Assembly (NCBI RefSeq): GCF_031585635.1
Contig: NZ_CP134196.1
Location: forward strand, 1,488,001 to 1,552,000
Length of the DNA: 64,000 nt
DNA from: Paraburkholderia sp. FT54
Lineage (GTDB): Bacteria > Pseudomonadota > Gammaproteobacteria > Burkholderiales > Burkholderiaceae
Direction: 5' to 3'
Below are positions 8,797 through 17,464 of the stretch, in pieces. The stretch's first letter is position 1. Every line of letters starts with the position of its first letter. Below the pieces are notes generated by a model. That model worked only from the letters and a program-made list of their open reading frames with translations, was not told the origin of the DNA and did no database searches. The translations under genes and the position numbers were made by a program.

Positions 8797-9834
8797 ATGC
8801 AGCTAGGCATGATTGGATTGGGACGCATGGGCGCCGACATGGTGCGGCGCCTGACGAAGGGCGGTCAGCACTGTATCGCCTACGACGTGCAGCCGGCGGC
8901 GGTCGAGAAGCTGAAACAGGACGGCGTCGCGGGCGCGGCATCGCTGCAAGACCTGGTCGCGCAACTCGAGAAACCGCGCGCCGTGTGGCTGATGGTGCCG
9001 GCCGCGGTGGTCGACGCGACGCTGGAGAAACTCGTGCCCTTGCTGGAACCGGGCGACATCGTGATCGACGGCGGCAACTCCTACTATCACGACGACATCC
9101 GCCGTGGCACCGAGCTGGCCGGGCGCAAACTTCACTATGTGGACGTCGGCACGAGCGGCGGCGTGGCGGGCCGCGAGCGCGGTTACTGTCTGATGATCGG
9201 CGGCGAGCCGGAGATCGTAAAGCGGCTCGAACCGATTTTCTCGACGCTCGCGCCGGGCGCCGGCGCAGCGCCGGCCACGCCCGGGCGGGCCGCCGGCACG
9301 GGCACCGCGGATCAGGGCTTCCTGCACTGCGGCCCGCAGGGCGCCGGGCACTTCGTCAAGATGGTTCACAACGGCATCGAGTACGGCATGATGGCCGCGT
9401 ACGCGGAGGGCCTGAACATCCTGCGCCACGCCGACGCCGGCAAGCACGCACGCGAGGCCGACGCCGAAACCTCGCCGCTGCGCCGTCCCGAGTTGTACCA
9501 GTACGATCTGAATCTCGCCGACGTCACCGAGGTCTGGCGGCGCGGCAGTGTGATCGGCTCATGGCTGCTCGATCTGATCGCCGGCTCGCTCGTCAGCGAC
9601 GCCGATCTGCAGAACTACGCTGGACGCGTATCCGATTCGGGCGAGGGACGCTGGACGGTGGCGGCCGCCATCGACGAAGGCGTGCCCACGCCGGTGCTGA
9701 GCGCGGCGCTCTTTGCGCGTTTCAGCTCGCGCGGCGAGGCGGATTTCGCGAACCGCGTGCTTTCGGCGATGCGGCATGATTTCGGCGGGCACGTCGAGAA
9801 AGCGGCCACGCCGGCCGATGGACCGAAAAGCTGA
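8797..9834 (+). CDS. gnd: 6-phosphogluconate dehydrogenase, decarboxylating (short YqeC/GndA-type)
   Basis: A 345-residue cytoplasmic enzyme that oxidatively decarboxylates 6-phosphogluconate to ribulose-5-phosphate. The N-terminal Rossmann motif is GLGRMGADM, and the substrate-binding signature [26 protein letters not shown] block (~126-147) is present. The catalytic helix [15 protein letters not shown] follows, with the Lys and His-Asn pair. The length fits the short, often NAD-preferring class. An Ala/Gly/Pro-rich insert ([16 protein letters not shown]) before the catalytic helix is longer than usual. The start ATG 8797 follows GGAG at 8787-8790. The HAD phosphatase follows after 16 bases. 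Confidence 0.9.
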   Translation: MQLGMIGLGRMGADMVRRLTKGGQHCIAYDVQPAAVEKLKQDGVAGAASLQDLVAQLEKPRAVWLMVPAAVVDATLEKLVPLLEPGDIVIDGGNSYYHDDIRRGTELAGRKLHYVDVGTSGGVAGRERGYCLMIGGEPEIVKRLEPIFSTLAPGAGAAPATPGRAAGTGTADQGFLHCGPQGAGHFVKMVHNGIEYGMMAAYAEGLNILRHADAGKHAREADAETSPLRRPELYQYDLNLADVTEVWRRGSVIGSWLLDLIAGSLVSDADLQNYAGRVSDSGEGRWTVAAAIDEGVPTPVLSAALFARFSSRGEADFANRVLSAMRHDFGGHVEKAATPADGPKS

Positions 9835-9850
9835 TTCCAGGGGAGCCGCG

Positions 9851-10543
9851 ATGCAAGCCACTACCTCCACGCCGCACGACGTCGTGTTTCTGTTCGACTG
9901 CGATAACACCTTGCTGGACAACGACCATGTGCTGTCGGATCTGCGCGCGCACATGACGCGGGAGTTCGGCGCGGAGAACAGCGCGCGGTACTGGGAAATC
10001 TTCGAAAACCTGCGCGCCGAGCTCGGCTATGCCGACTACCTGGGCGCGCTGCAGCGGTATCGCCAGGAGCATCCGCGCGACACGCGGCTGTTGCTGATGT
10101 CGTCCTTCCTGATCGACTATCCGTTTGCGAACCGGCTGTATCCGGGCGCGCTCGATACGATCCGGCATCTCGGCGAACGCGGTCCGACGGTGATCCTGTC
10201 CGATGGCGACGTGGTGTTCCAGCCGCGCAAGATTTCCCGCTCGGGGCTATGGGACGAGGTCGAAGGTCGGGTGCTGATCTACATCCACAAAGAGCTGATG
10301 CTCGACCAGGTGATGGAGTGTTATCCGGCGCGCCACTATGTCATGGTCGACGACAAGCTGCGCATTCTCACGGCCATGAAAAAAGCGTGGGGCGCGAAGC
10401 TGACGACGGTGTTTCCCCGCCAGGGGCACTATGCGTTCGATCCGAAAGAGATTTCCAGCAATCCGCCCGCGGATGTGACGGTGGAGCGGATCGGAGAGCT
10501 GGCGGAGTTCGACGTGGAGTCGCTGTTAGCCGGGAAACGCTAG
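9851..10543 (+). CDS. HAD family hydrolase
   Basis: A 230-residue haloacid-dehalogenase fold protein. Motif I is DCDNTLLDND (nucleophile Asp16, acid/base Asp18), motif II is the Ser in VILSDGDVV, a Lys lies in the HKELM region, and motif IV is the acidic VMVDDK. A helical cap of about 80 residues follows motif I (type C1). It is probably a sugar-phosphate phosphatase, inferred from its position 16 bases behind the 6-phosphogluconate dehydrogenase; the substrate cannot be fixed from sequence. GGGAGCCGCG precedes ATG 9851. Confidence 0.85.
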   Translation: MQATTSTPHDVVFLFDCDNTLLDNDHVLSDLRAHMTREFGAENSARYWEIFENLRAELGYADYLGALQRYRQEHPRDTRLLLMSSFLIDYPFANRLYPGALDTIRHLGERGPTVILSDGDVVFQPRKISRSGLWDEVEGRVLIYIHKELMLDQVMECYPARHYVMVDDKLRILTAMKKAWGAKLTTVFPRQGHYAFDPKEISSNPPADVTVERIGELAEFDVESLLAGKR

Positions 10544-10546
10544 ATG

Positions 10547-10608
10547 GTTCGCGGCGCTTGCGGGTCTCTGTGTACGTCCATGCACATGGAGAAGCGCAAG
10601 CGCCGAAC
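10547..10608. terminator. Long inverted repeat between convergent genes
   Basis: Arms 10547-10562 and 10595-10608 pair over 14 bases with a two-base bulge (GTTC/GGCGCTTGCG against CGCAAGCGCCGAAC) around a ~32-base loop. It sits just after the HAD stop and before the ankyrin gene end, so it could stop transcription from both sides. There is no uridine run, so classic intrinsic termination is not certain. Confidence 0.4.
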
Positions 10609-10625
10609 GCCAATCACGACTCGTT

Positions 10626-11162
10626 TTATGAACCGAGTTCCTTCAAACGCGCTTGAGCGTCGCCGGCGCCCATGCGGCCCGCTGCATCCAGGGCCGACAC
10701 GCCGTTCGCATCGCGGGCCTTCGGGTCCGCGCCATGCGCAATCAGCAACTCCATGATCGCCGTGCGATTGAACATCGCGGCAATCATCAGCGCGGTGCGT
10801 CCGTCCGGCGACGCGCCTTCCACATCCGCACCGTGCGCGAGCAACGTTTCGATCACCTTGTCGAAGCCCTTGAACGCCGCGCCTGCAATCGGCGTCTGTC
10901 CGTTGTCGTTCCGCAGATCCGGATCGGCGCCGCGTTCGAGCAGCGTGCGCACGGCGTCCGCGTGACCGTGGTAGCTGGCGAGCATGACGAGGCTGTCGCC
11001 TTTGTCGTTGCGCAGATTCGGCGGCACGCCTTTTTCGATCACCGCCGCTAGCATGGCGGCATCGCCGCGACGCGCGAGGTCGAAAACCTGCTGCGCCAGT
11101 TCGAGCAACTCCGGATCGATCGGCTGGCCGGAGGGCGGGGAAGTATCAGCGTGGTCCGTCAT
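10626..11162 (-). CDS. Ankyrin-repeat protein
   Basis: A 178-residue soluble protein made of about four ankyrin repeats between residues ~35 and ~165. Typical repeat elements are GDSLVMLASYHGHADAVRTLL, NGQTPIAGAAFKGF, GRTALMIAAMFNRTAIMELL and NGVSALDAAGRMG, each starting with an Asp/Asn-Gly turn. No signal peptide or catalytic domain. Bacterial ankyrin proteins of this size usually act as small protein-binding partners; the partner is not evident here. A small hydrophobic ORF lies 124 bases upstream on the same strand. Confidence 0.88.
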   Translation of the reverse strand: MTDHADTSPPSGQPIDPELLELAQQVFDLARRGDAAMLAAVIEKGVPPNLRNDKGDSLVMLASYHGHADAVRTLLERGADPDLRNDNGQTPIAGAAFKGFDKVIETLLAHGADVEGASPDGRTALMIAAMFNRTAIMELLIAHGADPKARDANGVSALDAAGRMGAGDAQARLKELGS

Positions 11163-11286
11163 TGGAATCTCCTTGCAATGAATCTGGGCACCCGAAGTCC
11201 CGGGAGGGCACGAGACCCCGCGTGAAGGCGCCGGGAAGACTGCTCAGGATACACATTTTGCGCCAGCGACGCCCGCCCAGCGTCGC

Positions 11287-11412
11287 TCAGGCGTGGCCGA
11301 ACAGCTTGACCAGCAAGCCGAACACGCCGATCAGAACGGTGACGCCCGCGAACAGCAATACGAATGTCAGGACAAGGATCAACGGCGCTTTGAAGCGGCT
11401 GGGTGTCGGCAT
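11287..11412 (-). CDS. Small single-span membrane protein (41 aa)
   Basis: A 41-residue ORF starting MPTPSRFKAP, followed by one long hydrophobic stretch (LILVLTFVLLFAGVTVLIGVFGLL) and a short VKLFGHA tail. The frame extends upstream to 11556, but that extension is basic and low-quality, so the ATG at 11412 is preferred. No good ribosome-binding site precedes it. It may be a genuine small membrane protein; no function can be inferred. It lies upstream of the ankyrin gene on the same strand. Confidence 0.5.
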   Translation of the reverse strand: MPTPSRFKAPLILVLTFVLLFAGVTVLIGVFGLLVKLFGHA

Positions 11413-11822
11413 GATCAAGTGTTGAGGTAAGGGACGAGTAATGCGGGACGCGCCGGATGTGGTCCGCCGTCGCGGGAGCAACAGGAGCTTAAGGCATTTA
11501 CTTAATATGCGCATAAAGCCTGACGCGTGCGGTGCGGCGTTGGACGTTGCCGGCACCTCGCACTCGCAGTCGACTCAAGCTTTGGACGATCGCGTCGAAC
11601 CATGCAGCACGCTTCCTGTCACACACCCTGACGATCATCGGGCAACGGCGTGAAAACACGCTGCTCGGGCCTTTGCCGCTACGCTTGCGTTGTGTCATCC
11701 GCATGACAGGATGGCCGCTAGTGCCGATTTCTTTCGCGCCTGCCGCCTCACGAACTCACGAACTCACGAACCGCCGCCGCATTCGCTAACCTGCCTGACA
11801 GTCCTTTTCAAGGAGTGACGCC
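11413..11822. other. 410-base leader region upstream of xfp
   Basis: No convincing gene. It should contain the divergent promoters for the small membrane ORF (minus) and for xfp (plus). Visible structure: a perfect 10-base palindrome TATGCGCATA at 11506-11515 in a locally AT-richer stretch, and a three-copy 8-base tandem repeat at 11748-11771. AAGGAG at 11810-11814 region serves the xfp start. Confidence 0.6.
11748..11771. repeat. Three perfect tandem copies of TCACGAAC
   Basis: Three uninterrupted 8-base units at 11748-11755, 11756-11763 and 11764-11771, about 50 bases before the xfp start. The copy number could vary by slippage and change promoter spacing or the leader of xfp; that is inference. 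Confidence 0.7.
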
Positions 11823-14216
11823 ATGGCTGAAGCAACCTCCCGTCCCACGCCGCCGCAAACGCTGGACCCCGACACGTTGCGCAACATGGATCGCTACTGG
11901 CGGGCCTGCAATTACCTCTCGGCCGGCATGATCTATCTGCGTGACAATCCGCTGCTGCGCGAACCGCTGAAACCCGAACACATCAAGAACCGCCTGCTGG
12001 GCCACTGGGGCTCGGACCCGGGGCAGAGTTTCCTGCTCGTGCATCTGAACCGGCTGATCAGGAAGCTCGATCTGAACATGATTTACGTGGCCGGTCCCGG
12101 TCATGGTGCGCCCGCCACACTGGCGCATTGCTATCTGGAAGGTCACTACTCGGAAATCTATCCCGACCGCAGCCTGGACGAAGCCGGCATGCGGCGCTTC
12201 TTCCGGCAGTTCTCGTTTCCTGGCGGCATCGGTTCGCATTGCACACCCGAGACGCCCGGCTCGATTCACGAAGGCGGCGAACTCGGCTATAGCCTGTCGC
12301 ACGGTTACGGCGCCGCATTCGACAATCCCGATCTGATCGTCGCCGTGATGATCGGCGACGGCGAAGCGGAAACGGGCCCGCTCGCCACCTCGTGGCACTC
12401 GAACAAATTCCTCAATCCGATCCGCGACGGTGCAGTGTTGCCGGTGCTGCATCTGAACGGCTACAAGATCGCCAATCCGACCATCCTCGCGCGCATTCCC
12501 CGCGAGGAACTCGAAGCGTTGCTGACCGGCTACGGCCACAAACCGTATTTCGTCGAAGGCGACGATCCCGCCGTCATGCATCAGCAGATGGCGGCGACGC
12601 TCGAACAGTGCGTCGGCGAAATCCGCGCGATCCAGCAGCGCGCGCGCGACAGCAACGACGCGTCACGGCCGCGCTGGCCGATGATCGTGCTGCGTTCGCC
12701 GAAAGGTTGGACCGGTCCGAAGGAAGTCGACGGGCACGAGGTGGAAGGTTCGTGGCGCGCGCATCAGGTGCCCGTGCTCGATCCGGTGACCAACGGCAAG
12801 AGCCTGAAGCTGGTGGAAAACTGGCTGCGCAGTTACGGGCCCGAGACGCTGTTCGACGAAGCAGGGCGCCTGGTAGCGGAACTGCGCGAACTCGCCCCTG
12901 AAGGCGCGCGCCGCATCAGCGCCAATCCGCATGCGAACGGCGGCTTGCTCTGCAAGACGCTCGACATGCCGCCGTTTCGCGATTACGCGGTGGCAGTGAA
13001 AAAGCCGGGCCGCTCGTACATGTCGCCGACCGAGGCGCTCGGCAAATTCCTGCGCGACGTGATGCGCAACAACATGACGAACTTCCGTGTGTTCGGCCCT
13101 GACGAGACCGCGAGCAACAAGCTGACCGCCATCTACGAAGCCTCCGAAAAAACCTGGCTCGCGCAAACCGAGCCGGGCGACGCGGACGGCGGCGAACTCG
13201 CGGTGGACGGCCGCGTGATGGAAATGCTCAGCGAACACACGCTCGAAGGCTGGTTCGAAGGCTATGTGCTGACCGGCCGTCACGGTCTGTTCGCCACGTA
13301 CGAAGCGTTCGTCCACGTGATCGATTCCATGTTCAACCAGCACGCCAAGTGGCTGGAGAAGGCCAAGCGCGATCTCGGCTGGCGGCAACCGGTGCCGTCG
13401 ATCAACCTGCTGATCACCTCGCTCGTATGGCGTCAGGATCACAACGGCTTCACGCACCAGGATCCCGGCTTTCTCGATGTCGTCACGAATAAAAGCCCAG
13501 ACGTGGTGCGCATTTATCTGCCGCCGGATGCGAACTGTCTGCTGAGCGTCGCCGATCATTGCCTGCGTTCGCGCGATTACGTCAACGTGATCGTCGCCGA
13601 CAAGCAGCCGCATCTGCAGTACCTCGACATGGACTCGGCGGTCACGCATTGCACCAAGGGCATCGGCATCTGGGACTGGGCGTCGACGGATCACGGCGTC
13701 GAGCCCGACGTGGTGATGGCCTGCGCGGGCGACATCGCGACCATGGAGGCGCTCGCCGCCGTACAGATTCTGAAGGAGCAGTTCGCCGACCTGAAGATCC
13801 GCTTTGTCAATGTGGTCGACCTGTTCCGCCTGATGCCCGAGCATGCGCATCCGCACGGCCTGTCCAGCCGCGATTTCGATTCGTTGTTCACCACGACCAA
13901 GCCGGTGATTTTCAACTTCCACTCGTATGCGTCGCTGGTTCACAAGCTGACCTATAACCGCACGAATCACGACAACCTGCATGTGCATGGCTATCACGAG
14001 AAGGGCAACATCAATACGCCGCTCGAATTGGCGATAATCAACCAGGTCGACCGGTTTTCGCTGGCGATCGACGTGATCGATCGCGTGCCGAAGCTGCGCG
14101 GCGTCGGCGACCATGCGAAGGAATGGCTGCGTGGCCAGATCATCGAGCATCTGGCGTATGCGCATGCCGAGGGCATCGACAAGGAAGAAATCCGCAACTG
14201 GACGTGGAAAGGCTGA
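11823..14216 (+). CDS. xfp: Xylulose-5-phosphate/fructose-6-phosphate phosphoketolase
   Basis: A 797-residue thiamine-diphosphate enzyme that cleaves xylulose-5-P (and usually fructose-6-P) with phosphate to acetyl-phosphate plus glyceraldehyde-3-P or erythrose-4-P. Full-length family match: N-terminal [15 protein letters not shown], substrate loop [30 protein letters not shown] block, ThDP motif [10 protein letters not shown], and C-terminal FHSYASLVH and [10 protein letters not shown] segments. The start ATG 11823 has AAGGAG eight bases upstream. ackA begins seven bases after the stop, so the two form an operon converting acetyl-phosphate to acetate with ATP gain. Confidence 0.96.
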   Translation: MAEATSRPTPPQTLDPDTLRNMDRYWRACNYLSAGMIYLRDNPLLREPLKPEHIKNRLLGHWGSDPGQSFLLVHLNRLIRKLDLNMIYVAGPGHGAPATLAHCYLEGHYSEIYPDRSLDEAGMRRFFRQFSFPGGIGSHCTPETPGSIHEGGELGYSLSHGYGAAFDNPDLIVAVMIGDGEAETGPLATSWHSNKFLNPIRDGAVLPVLHLNGYKIANPTILARIPREELEALLTGYGHKPYFVEGDDPAVMHQQMAATLEQCVGEIRAIQQRARDSNDASRPRWPMIVLRSPKGWTGPKEVDGHEVEGSWRAHQVPVLDPVTNGKSLKLVENWLRSYGPETLFDEAGRLVAELRELAPEGARRISANPHANGGLLCKTLDMPPFRDYAVAVKKPGRSYMSPTEALGKFLRDVMRNNMTNFRVFGPDETASNKLTAIYEASEKTWLAQTEPGDADGGELAVDGRVMEMLSEHTLEGWFEGYVLTGRHGLFATYEAFVHVIDSMFNQHAKWLEKAKRDLGWRQPVPSINLLITSLVWRQDHNGFTHQDPGFLDVVTNKSPDVVRIYLPPDANCLLSVADHCLRSRDYVNVIVADKQPHLQYLDMDSAVTHCTKGIGIWDWASTDHGVEPDVVMACAGDIATMEALAAVQILKEQFADLKIRFVNVVDLFRLMPEHAHPHGLSSRDFDSLFTTTKPVIFNFHSYASLVHKLTYNRTNHDNLHVHGYHEKGNINTPLELAIINQVDRFSLAIDVIDRVPKLRGVGDHAKEWLRGQIIEHLAYAHAEGIDKEEIRNWTWKG

Positions 14217-14223
14217 GCGAGGC

Positions 14224-15396
14224 ATGGCCATGCACACTGAAGACCGCGCTGAAGATCGAACGATTCTGGTGTTGAACAGCGGTTCGTCGTCGCTGAAGTT
14301 CGGGCTGTTCAGGCATGCGGGCGATGACGAATCCCTGTTGCTGGAAGGCAGCGCCGAAGGCATCGCGCGCGACGACGGCAGCCTGCGGATCAAGGCGCCC
14401 GATGGCCGCGTGCTGGTGCAGCAGGAGCGCGTGCTCGAATCGCAGACCGATGCGTTGCAAAAGCTCGCGCAGGTGCTCACGCAACAGCACCATGCGCGGC
14501 CTTCGGCGGTGGGGCATCGGGTGGTGCATGGCGGACCGCATCTGCGCACGCATCAGCGCATTACCGCCGACGTGCGCCGTCAATTGCAGGATGCCGTGCA
14601 TTTTGCGCCGCTGCATATTCCGCCGGCGCTCGCGTTGATCGACGAGGCGCAGAAGATTTTCGGCGACGCGCCGCATTTCGCCTGTTTCGATACAGCGTTT
14701 CACGCCACCTTACCTCCACGTGCGGCGCACCTCGCGTTGCCGCGCCGTTATGCGCAAGCCGGCGTGATGCGCTACGGCTTTCACGGGCTGTCGTACGAAT
14801 CGCTGGTGACGCGGCTTGGCGCGGACCTGCCGGCGCGCGCGGTGTTCGCGCATCTCGGCAACGGTTCGAGCGTGTGCGCGCTGCGCGAGGGCAAATCGAT
14901 CGATACGTCGATGGGGTTGACGCCGACCGGTGGCGTGCCGATGGGCACGCGCAGCGGCGACCTCGACCCGGGCGTGCTGCTGTATCTGATGCGCGTGGAA
15001 AAGCTCGATGCCGGCGCATTGGAGACACTGCTGAATCGCCAGAGCGGTCTCGCCGGCTACGCGGATGGCGAAAGCGATATGCAAGCGCTGGAAAAACGCG
15101 CTGCGGCGGGCGATGCGGATGCGTCGCTGGCACTCGATGCGTTCACGACCGCCGTGCGCAAGACCATCGGCGGTTATGCGGCGTTGCTCGGTGGAATCGA
15201 TTTGCTGGTGTTTACCGGCGGCATCGGCGAGCACAGCCAGGAGATTCGCAAACGCGTATGCGACGGGCTCGCTTTCATGGGTCTAACGGAAAACGATCCG
15301 GCGGGCAAGGTGAGGACGATTCACACTGAAGAGGAGAAGCAGATTGCGCGGCATTGCCGTGCGCTGTTGCGGCAAACGCAGACGCAGATGCGCTGA
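14224..15396 (+). CDS. ackA: Acetate kinase
   Basis: A 390-residue cytoplasmic kinase of the ASKHA fold that interconverts acetyl-phosphate + ADP with acetate + ATP. Signatures: VLNSGSSSLKFGLF at ~15-28, the second signature YGFHGLSYES, LGNGSSVCALREGKSIDTSMG, PMGTRSGDLDPG and FTGGIGEHS near the C-terminus. The start ATG 14224 is chosen for the short overlap-free spacing behind xfp; the longer frame upstream reads through xfp and is spurious. Its 7-base spacing from xfp makes the phosphoketolase route its likely supplier of acetyl-phosphate. Confidence 0.95.
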   Translation: MAMHTEDRAEDRTILVLNSGSSSLKFGLFRHAGDDESLLLEGSAEGIARDDGSLRIKAPDGRVLVQQERVLESQTDALQKLAQVLTQQHHARPSAVGHRVVHGGPHLRTHQRITADVRRQLQDAVHFAPLHIPPALALIDEAQKIFGDAPHFACFDTAFHATLPPRAAHLALPRRYAQAGVMRYGFHGLSYESLVTRLGADLPARAVFAHLGNGSSVCALREGKSIDTSMGLTPTGGVPMGTRSGDLDPGVLLYLMRVEKLDAGALETLLNRQSGLAGYADGESDMQALEKRAAAGDADASLALDAFTTAVRKTIGGYAALLGGIDLLVFTGGIGEHSQEIRKRVCDGLAFMGLTENDPAGKVRTIHTEEEKQIARHCRALLRQTQTQMR

Positions 15397-15399
15397 CCT

Positions 15400-15660
15400 T
15401 CATTTAGCCTTGACGACGGTGCGGTCCGATACGCCTGTCACGCCGAAGAGACGTGTCACGTCTTCGAGCGCCGCGGCGCGTTGCTGATCGCGTTGCAACT
15501 CGCCGCGCAAGGTGATGCGGCCGCGCGAGACGTGCACTTTTACGGCGTGTTCGGGGACTGCTGCGTCCCAGGCGAGACGCTGCGTCGCCTCCGCGGCGAT
15601 CTGCGCATCGCTCAGGCGTGCGTTGCCTGCTTTCGGTTTTGCGGCATCGGCGTGTGGCAT
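15400..15660 (-). CDS. BON-domain protein
   Basis: An 86-residue protein with one BON domain at about 28-84: a helix LSDAQIAAEATQRLAWD, then VKVHVSRGRITLRGEL and GVTGVSDRTVV strands. BON domains in small periplasmic or cytoplasmic proteins are thought to bind membranes or protein partners. No signal peptide is evident, so the location is uncertain. The start at 15660 has GGAGG five bases upstream. It ends three bases from the ackA stop, in convergent orientation, and lies downstream of the DadA-type gene. Confidence 0.85.
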   Translation of the reverse strand: MPHADAAKPKAGNARLSDAQIAAEATQRLAWDAAVPEHAVKVHVSRGRITLRGELQRDQQRAAALEDVTRLFGVTGVSDRTVVKAK

Positions 15661-15781
15661 GGAGTCCTCCACGGAAGTGATACGTATGGGGAGAACACTA
15701 GCAGAAGTGGCGAATTTTGCATTCGACGGCGGCAGCGGTGACGTCACGCTGCCGCCGCTCGCAAAACCCGGTCAGCAAGCG

Positions 15782-16993
15782 CTACTGGATCGCGCCCGCC
15801 AACACCTGCGCCGTCGCAGCCGACAACGTCCAGCCCAGATGCCCATGCCCGGTGTTGTAGAAGACGCCGAGCCGTTTCCCCCGGCCCACCCTGGGCAACA
15901 TGCTCGGCAGCATCGGCCGCAAGCCGGCCCACGGAATCACGCGTGAGGTCGACACCTCGGGAAAATAGCGCCGCGTCCAGTCCACCAGCGGCGCGATGCG
16001 ATCTGAACGGATATCGCGGTTGAAGCCGTTGATCTCGGCCGTGCCCGCCACGCGAAAACGATCCACGCCCAGCCGGCTCGTGACGATCTTCGCGCTGTCG
16101 TCGAGCAGGCTTACCCACGGCGCGCGCTGCTGGCTGAGTTCGTCGTCGAGACAGACCGTGATCGAATAGCCTTTGACGGGGTAGATGTTCACGTGGTCGC
16201 CCAGCATCGCCGCGAAGTCGCGGCTCTTCACGCCCGCGCACACGACGATCCGCTCGAACGCGAAGCGTTGCGACTCGCCTTCGAGATCGACCATCAACGT
16301 AAAGCGGCCCTCGGCGGGCTGCTCGATCGAGGTGATCTGCGCGTCGTAGTGAAACTCGACACCATGCCGCACACACGCCTGAGCGAGCCCGCGTGTGAAC
16401 TTGTGAATGTCGCCAGTCGAATCGGACGGCGTGAAAAAGCCGCCGTAAAAATCGCCGTGCAGCGTGGGCTCGATGCCATGCAGCTCGCTCGCCGTCACCG
16501 GGTTGCGGTCGAGCCCGCCTTCGCGCAGCAGTTCGTTCACCTTGCTCGCGGCGTCGAATTCCTTGCGGGTCTTGTAGATGTGCAGAATGCCGCGCCGCTC
16601 CAGGTCGAAGTCGATGCCTTCGGCACTGGCGATCGAAAACAGATGCTCGCGCGCGGCAATCGCGAGCCGCACGGTCTCGACCGTATTCGCCCGGTAGTGC
16701 GGAATCTGCCGCAGGAATTCGCCCATCCACGAGTACTTGTGCCAGGTGGGCATGGGATTGAGCAGCAGCGGAGCGTCGCGCGTGAGCATCCAGCGCAGGC
16801 CCTTCATGACGGTGGCGGCGCTGTTCCAGACTTCGGCATTGCTGGCGGACAACTGGCCGCCGTTGGCAAAGGAAGTCTCCATCGCCGCATAGCGATGGCG
16901 CTCGAAGACGGTGACGTGATGGCCGCGCTGCGCGAGGGCGTGAGCAGTCGTGACGCCGGTAATGCCGGCGCCGATAATGGCGATTCGTGACAT
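15782..16993 (-). CDS. FAD-dependent D-amino-acid dehydrogenase (DadA-type), glycine-riboswitch controlled
   Basis: A 403-residue DAO-family flavoprotein. N-terminal FAD motif IAIIGAGITGVTTAHAL (GxGxxG at 8-13) is followed by the FERHRYAAMETSFANGGQLSASN segment typical of DadA, and a C-terminal GLRPMLPSMLP and YNTGHGHLGWTLS FAD-closing block. DadA enzymes deaminate D-amino acids to keto acids and pass electrons to the respiratory chain. The leader carries a tandem glycine riboswitch, so glycine itself (giving glyoxylate and ammonia), or a compound linked to glycine, is a likelier substrate than D-alanine; that is inference. No alanine racemase gene is adjacent. Confidence 0.88.
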   Translation of the reverse strand: MSRIAIIGAGITGVTTAHALAQRGHHVTVFERHRYAAMETSFANGGQLSASNAEVWNSAATVMKGLRWMLTRDAPLLLNPMPTWHKYSWMGEFLRQIPHYRANTVETVRLAIAAREHLFSIASAEGIDFDLERRGILHIYKTRKEFDAASKVNELLREGGLDRNPVTASELHGIEPTLHGDFYGGFFTPSDSTGDIHKFTRGLAQACVRHGVEFHYDAQITSIEQPAEGRFTLMVDLEGESQRFAFERIVVCAGVKSRDFAAMLGDHVNIYPVKGYSITVCLDDELSQQRAPWVSLLDDSAKIVTSRLGVDRFRVAGTAEINGFNRDIRSDRIAPLVDWTRRYFPEVSTSRVIPWAGLRPMLPSMLPRVGRGKRLGVFYNTGHGHLGWTLSAATAQVLAGAIQ

Positions 16994-17020
16994 GACATGG
17001 TCCAGAGTAGTTGAGCATCA

Positions 17021-17047
17021 CCGGTGTCGATTTCGTGTCGAAACCGG
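17021..17047 (-). promoter_or_regulatory. Stem-loop between riboswitch and start codon, possible expression platform
   Basis: Arms 17021-17030 (CCGGTGTCGA) and 17038-17047 (TCGAAACCGG) pair over ten bases with one mismatch around a 7-base loop. The element lies between the second glycine aptamer and the ATG of the DadA-type gene. There is no uridine tract, so control of translation or RNA stability is likelier than intrinsic termination. Confidence 0.4.
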
Positions 17048-17054
17048 CGTCGAT

Positions 17055-17263
17055 GCCCCATCTGTCCATGTACCTGAGAGTTTCTTCCCTGCGGCAGCCT
17101 GACCCGATGCGAGCCGTGTGCGGGGAATCCCCTTCGGTGGGCGCACAGGGTCTTGCCCATGCGCCGCTCTCCAGATGTTCCTGCCGCGCGGTCCTTTTGC
17201 CTGAGAGTTTCCGGGGCGGTTGCTCCGTCGGCGTCGTCACGTACGTCTGACGATCTCTCCCGC
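17055..17263 (-). ncRNA. Tandem glycine riboswitch
   Basis: Two aptamers lie head to tail in the leader of the DadA-type gene. Read on the minus strand, aptamer 1 (about 17263-17181) starts GGGAGAG and contains GCCGACGGAGCAA, then ACTCTCAGGCAAAAGGACCG. Aptamer 2 (about 17175-17056) contains TCTGGAGAG, CCACCGAAGGGG and ACTCTCAGGTACATGGACAG. These are the conserved glycine-aptamer blocks, one per half, with the short linker expected for the cooperative tandem form. It ends about 60 bases before the start codon. In the best-known cases glycine binding turns expression on. Confidence 0.93.
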
Positions 17264-17464
17264 GCTGCATTGCAGAACGGCTCGACAATACCGTTCAAAG
17301 ATTTTTACCGCAAGTGTTTCCTGCGCTGCACTGCACTGCGCAAGCGGTGCTTTGCAGTGGCGCGCCCGAACAGCCGCCGCAAGCTCTTCACCATGGGCCT
17401 CGTGCTCGCCGGACTCGCGGTACGCATCGCGCTCGACTCGCACCGTTGAGTTTTTCGAGGCGCG
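17264..17464. other. Intergenic region upstream of the riboswitch, with a possible 30-aa ORF
   Basis: This should hold the promoter of the riboswitch transcript (minus strand). On the plus strand a short frame from GTG 17357 to TGA 17449 encodes ARPNSRRKLFTMGLVLAGLA and ten more residues: a basic start and one hydrophobic segment, like a tiny membrane peptide. No clear ribosome-binding site was seen, and the call is weak. Confidence 0.3.

Noticed and set aside
17153..17449. 98-codon plus-strand frame across the glycine riboswitch
   Set aside because: Its first part lies over the antisense of a conserved RNA; only a possible 30-codon tail was retained as a weak note.
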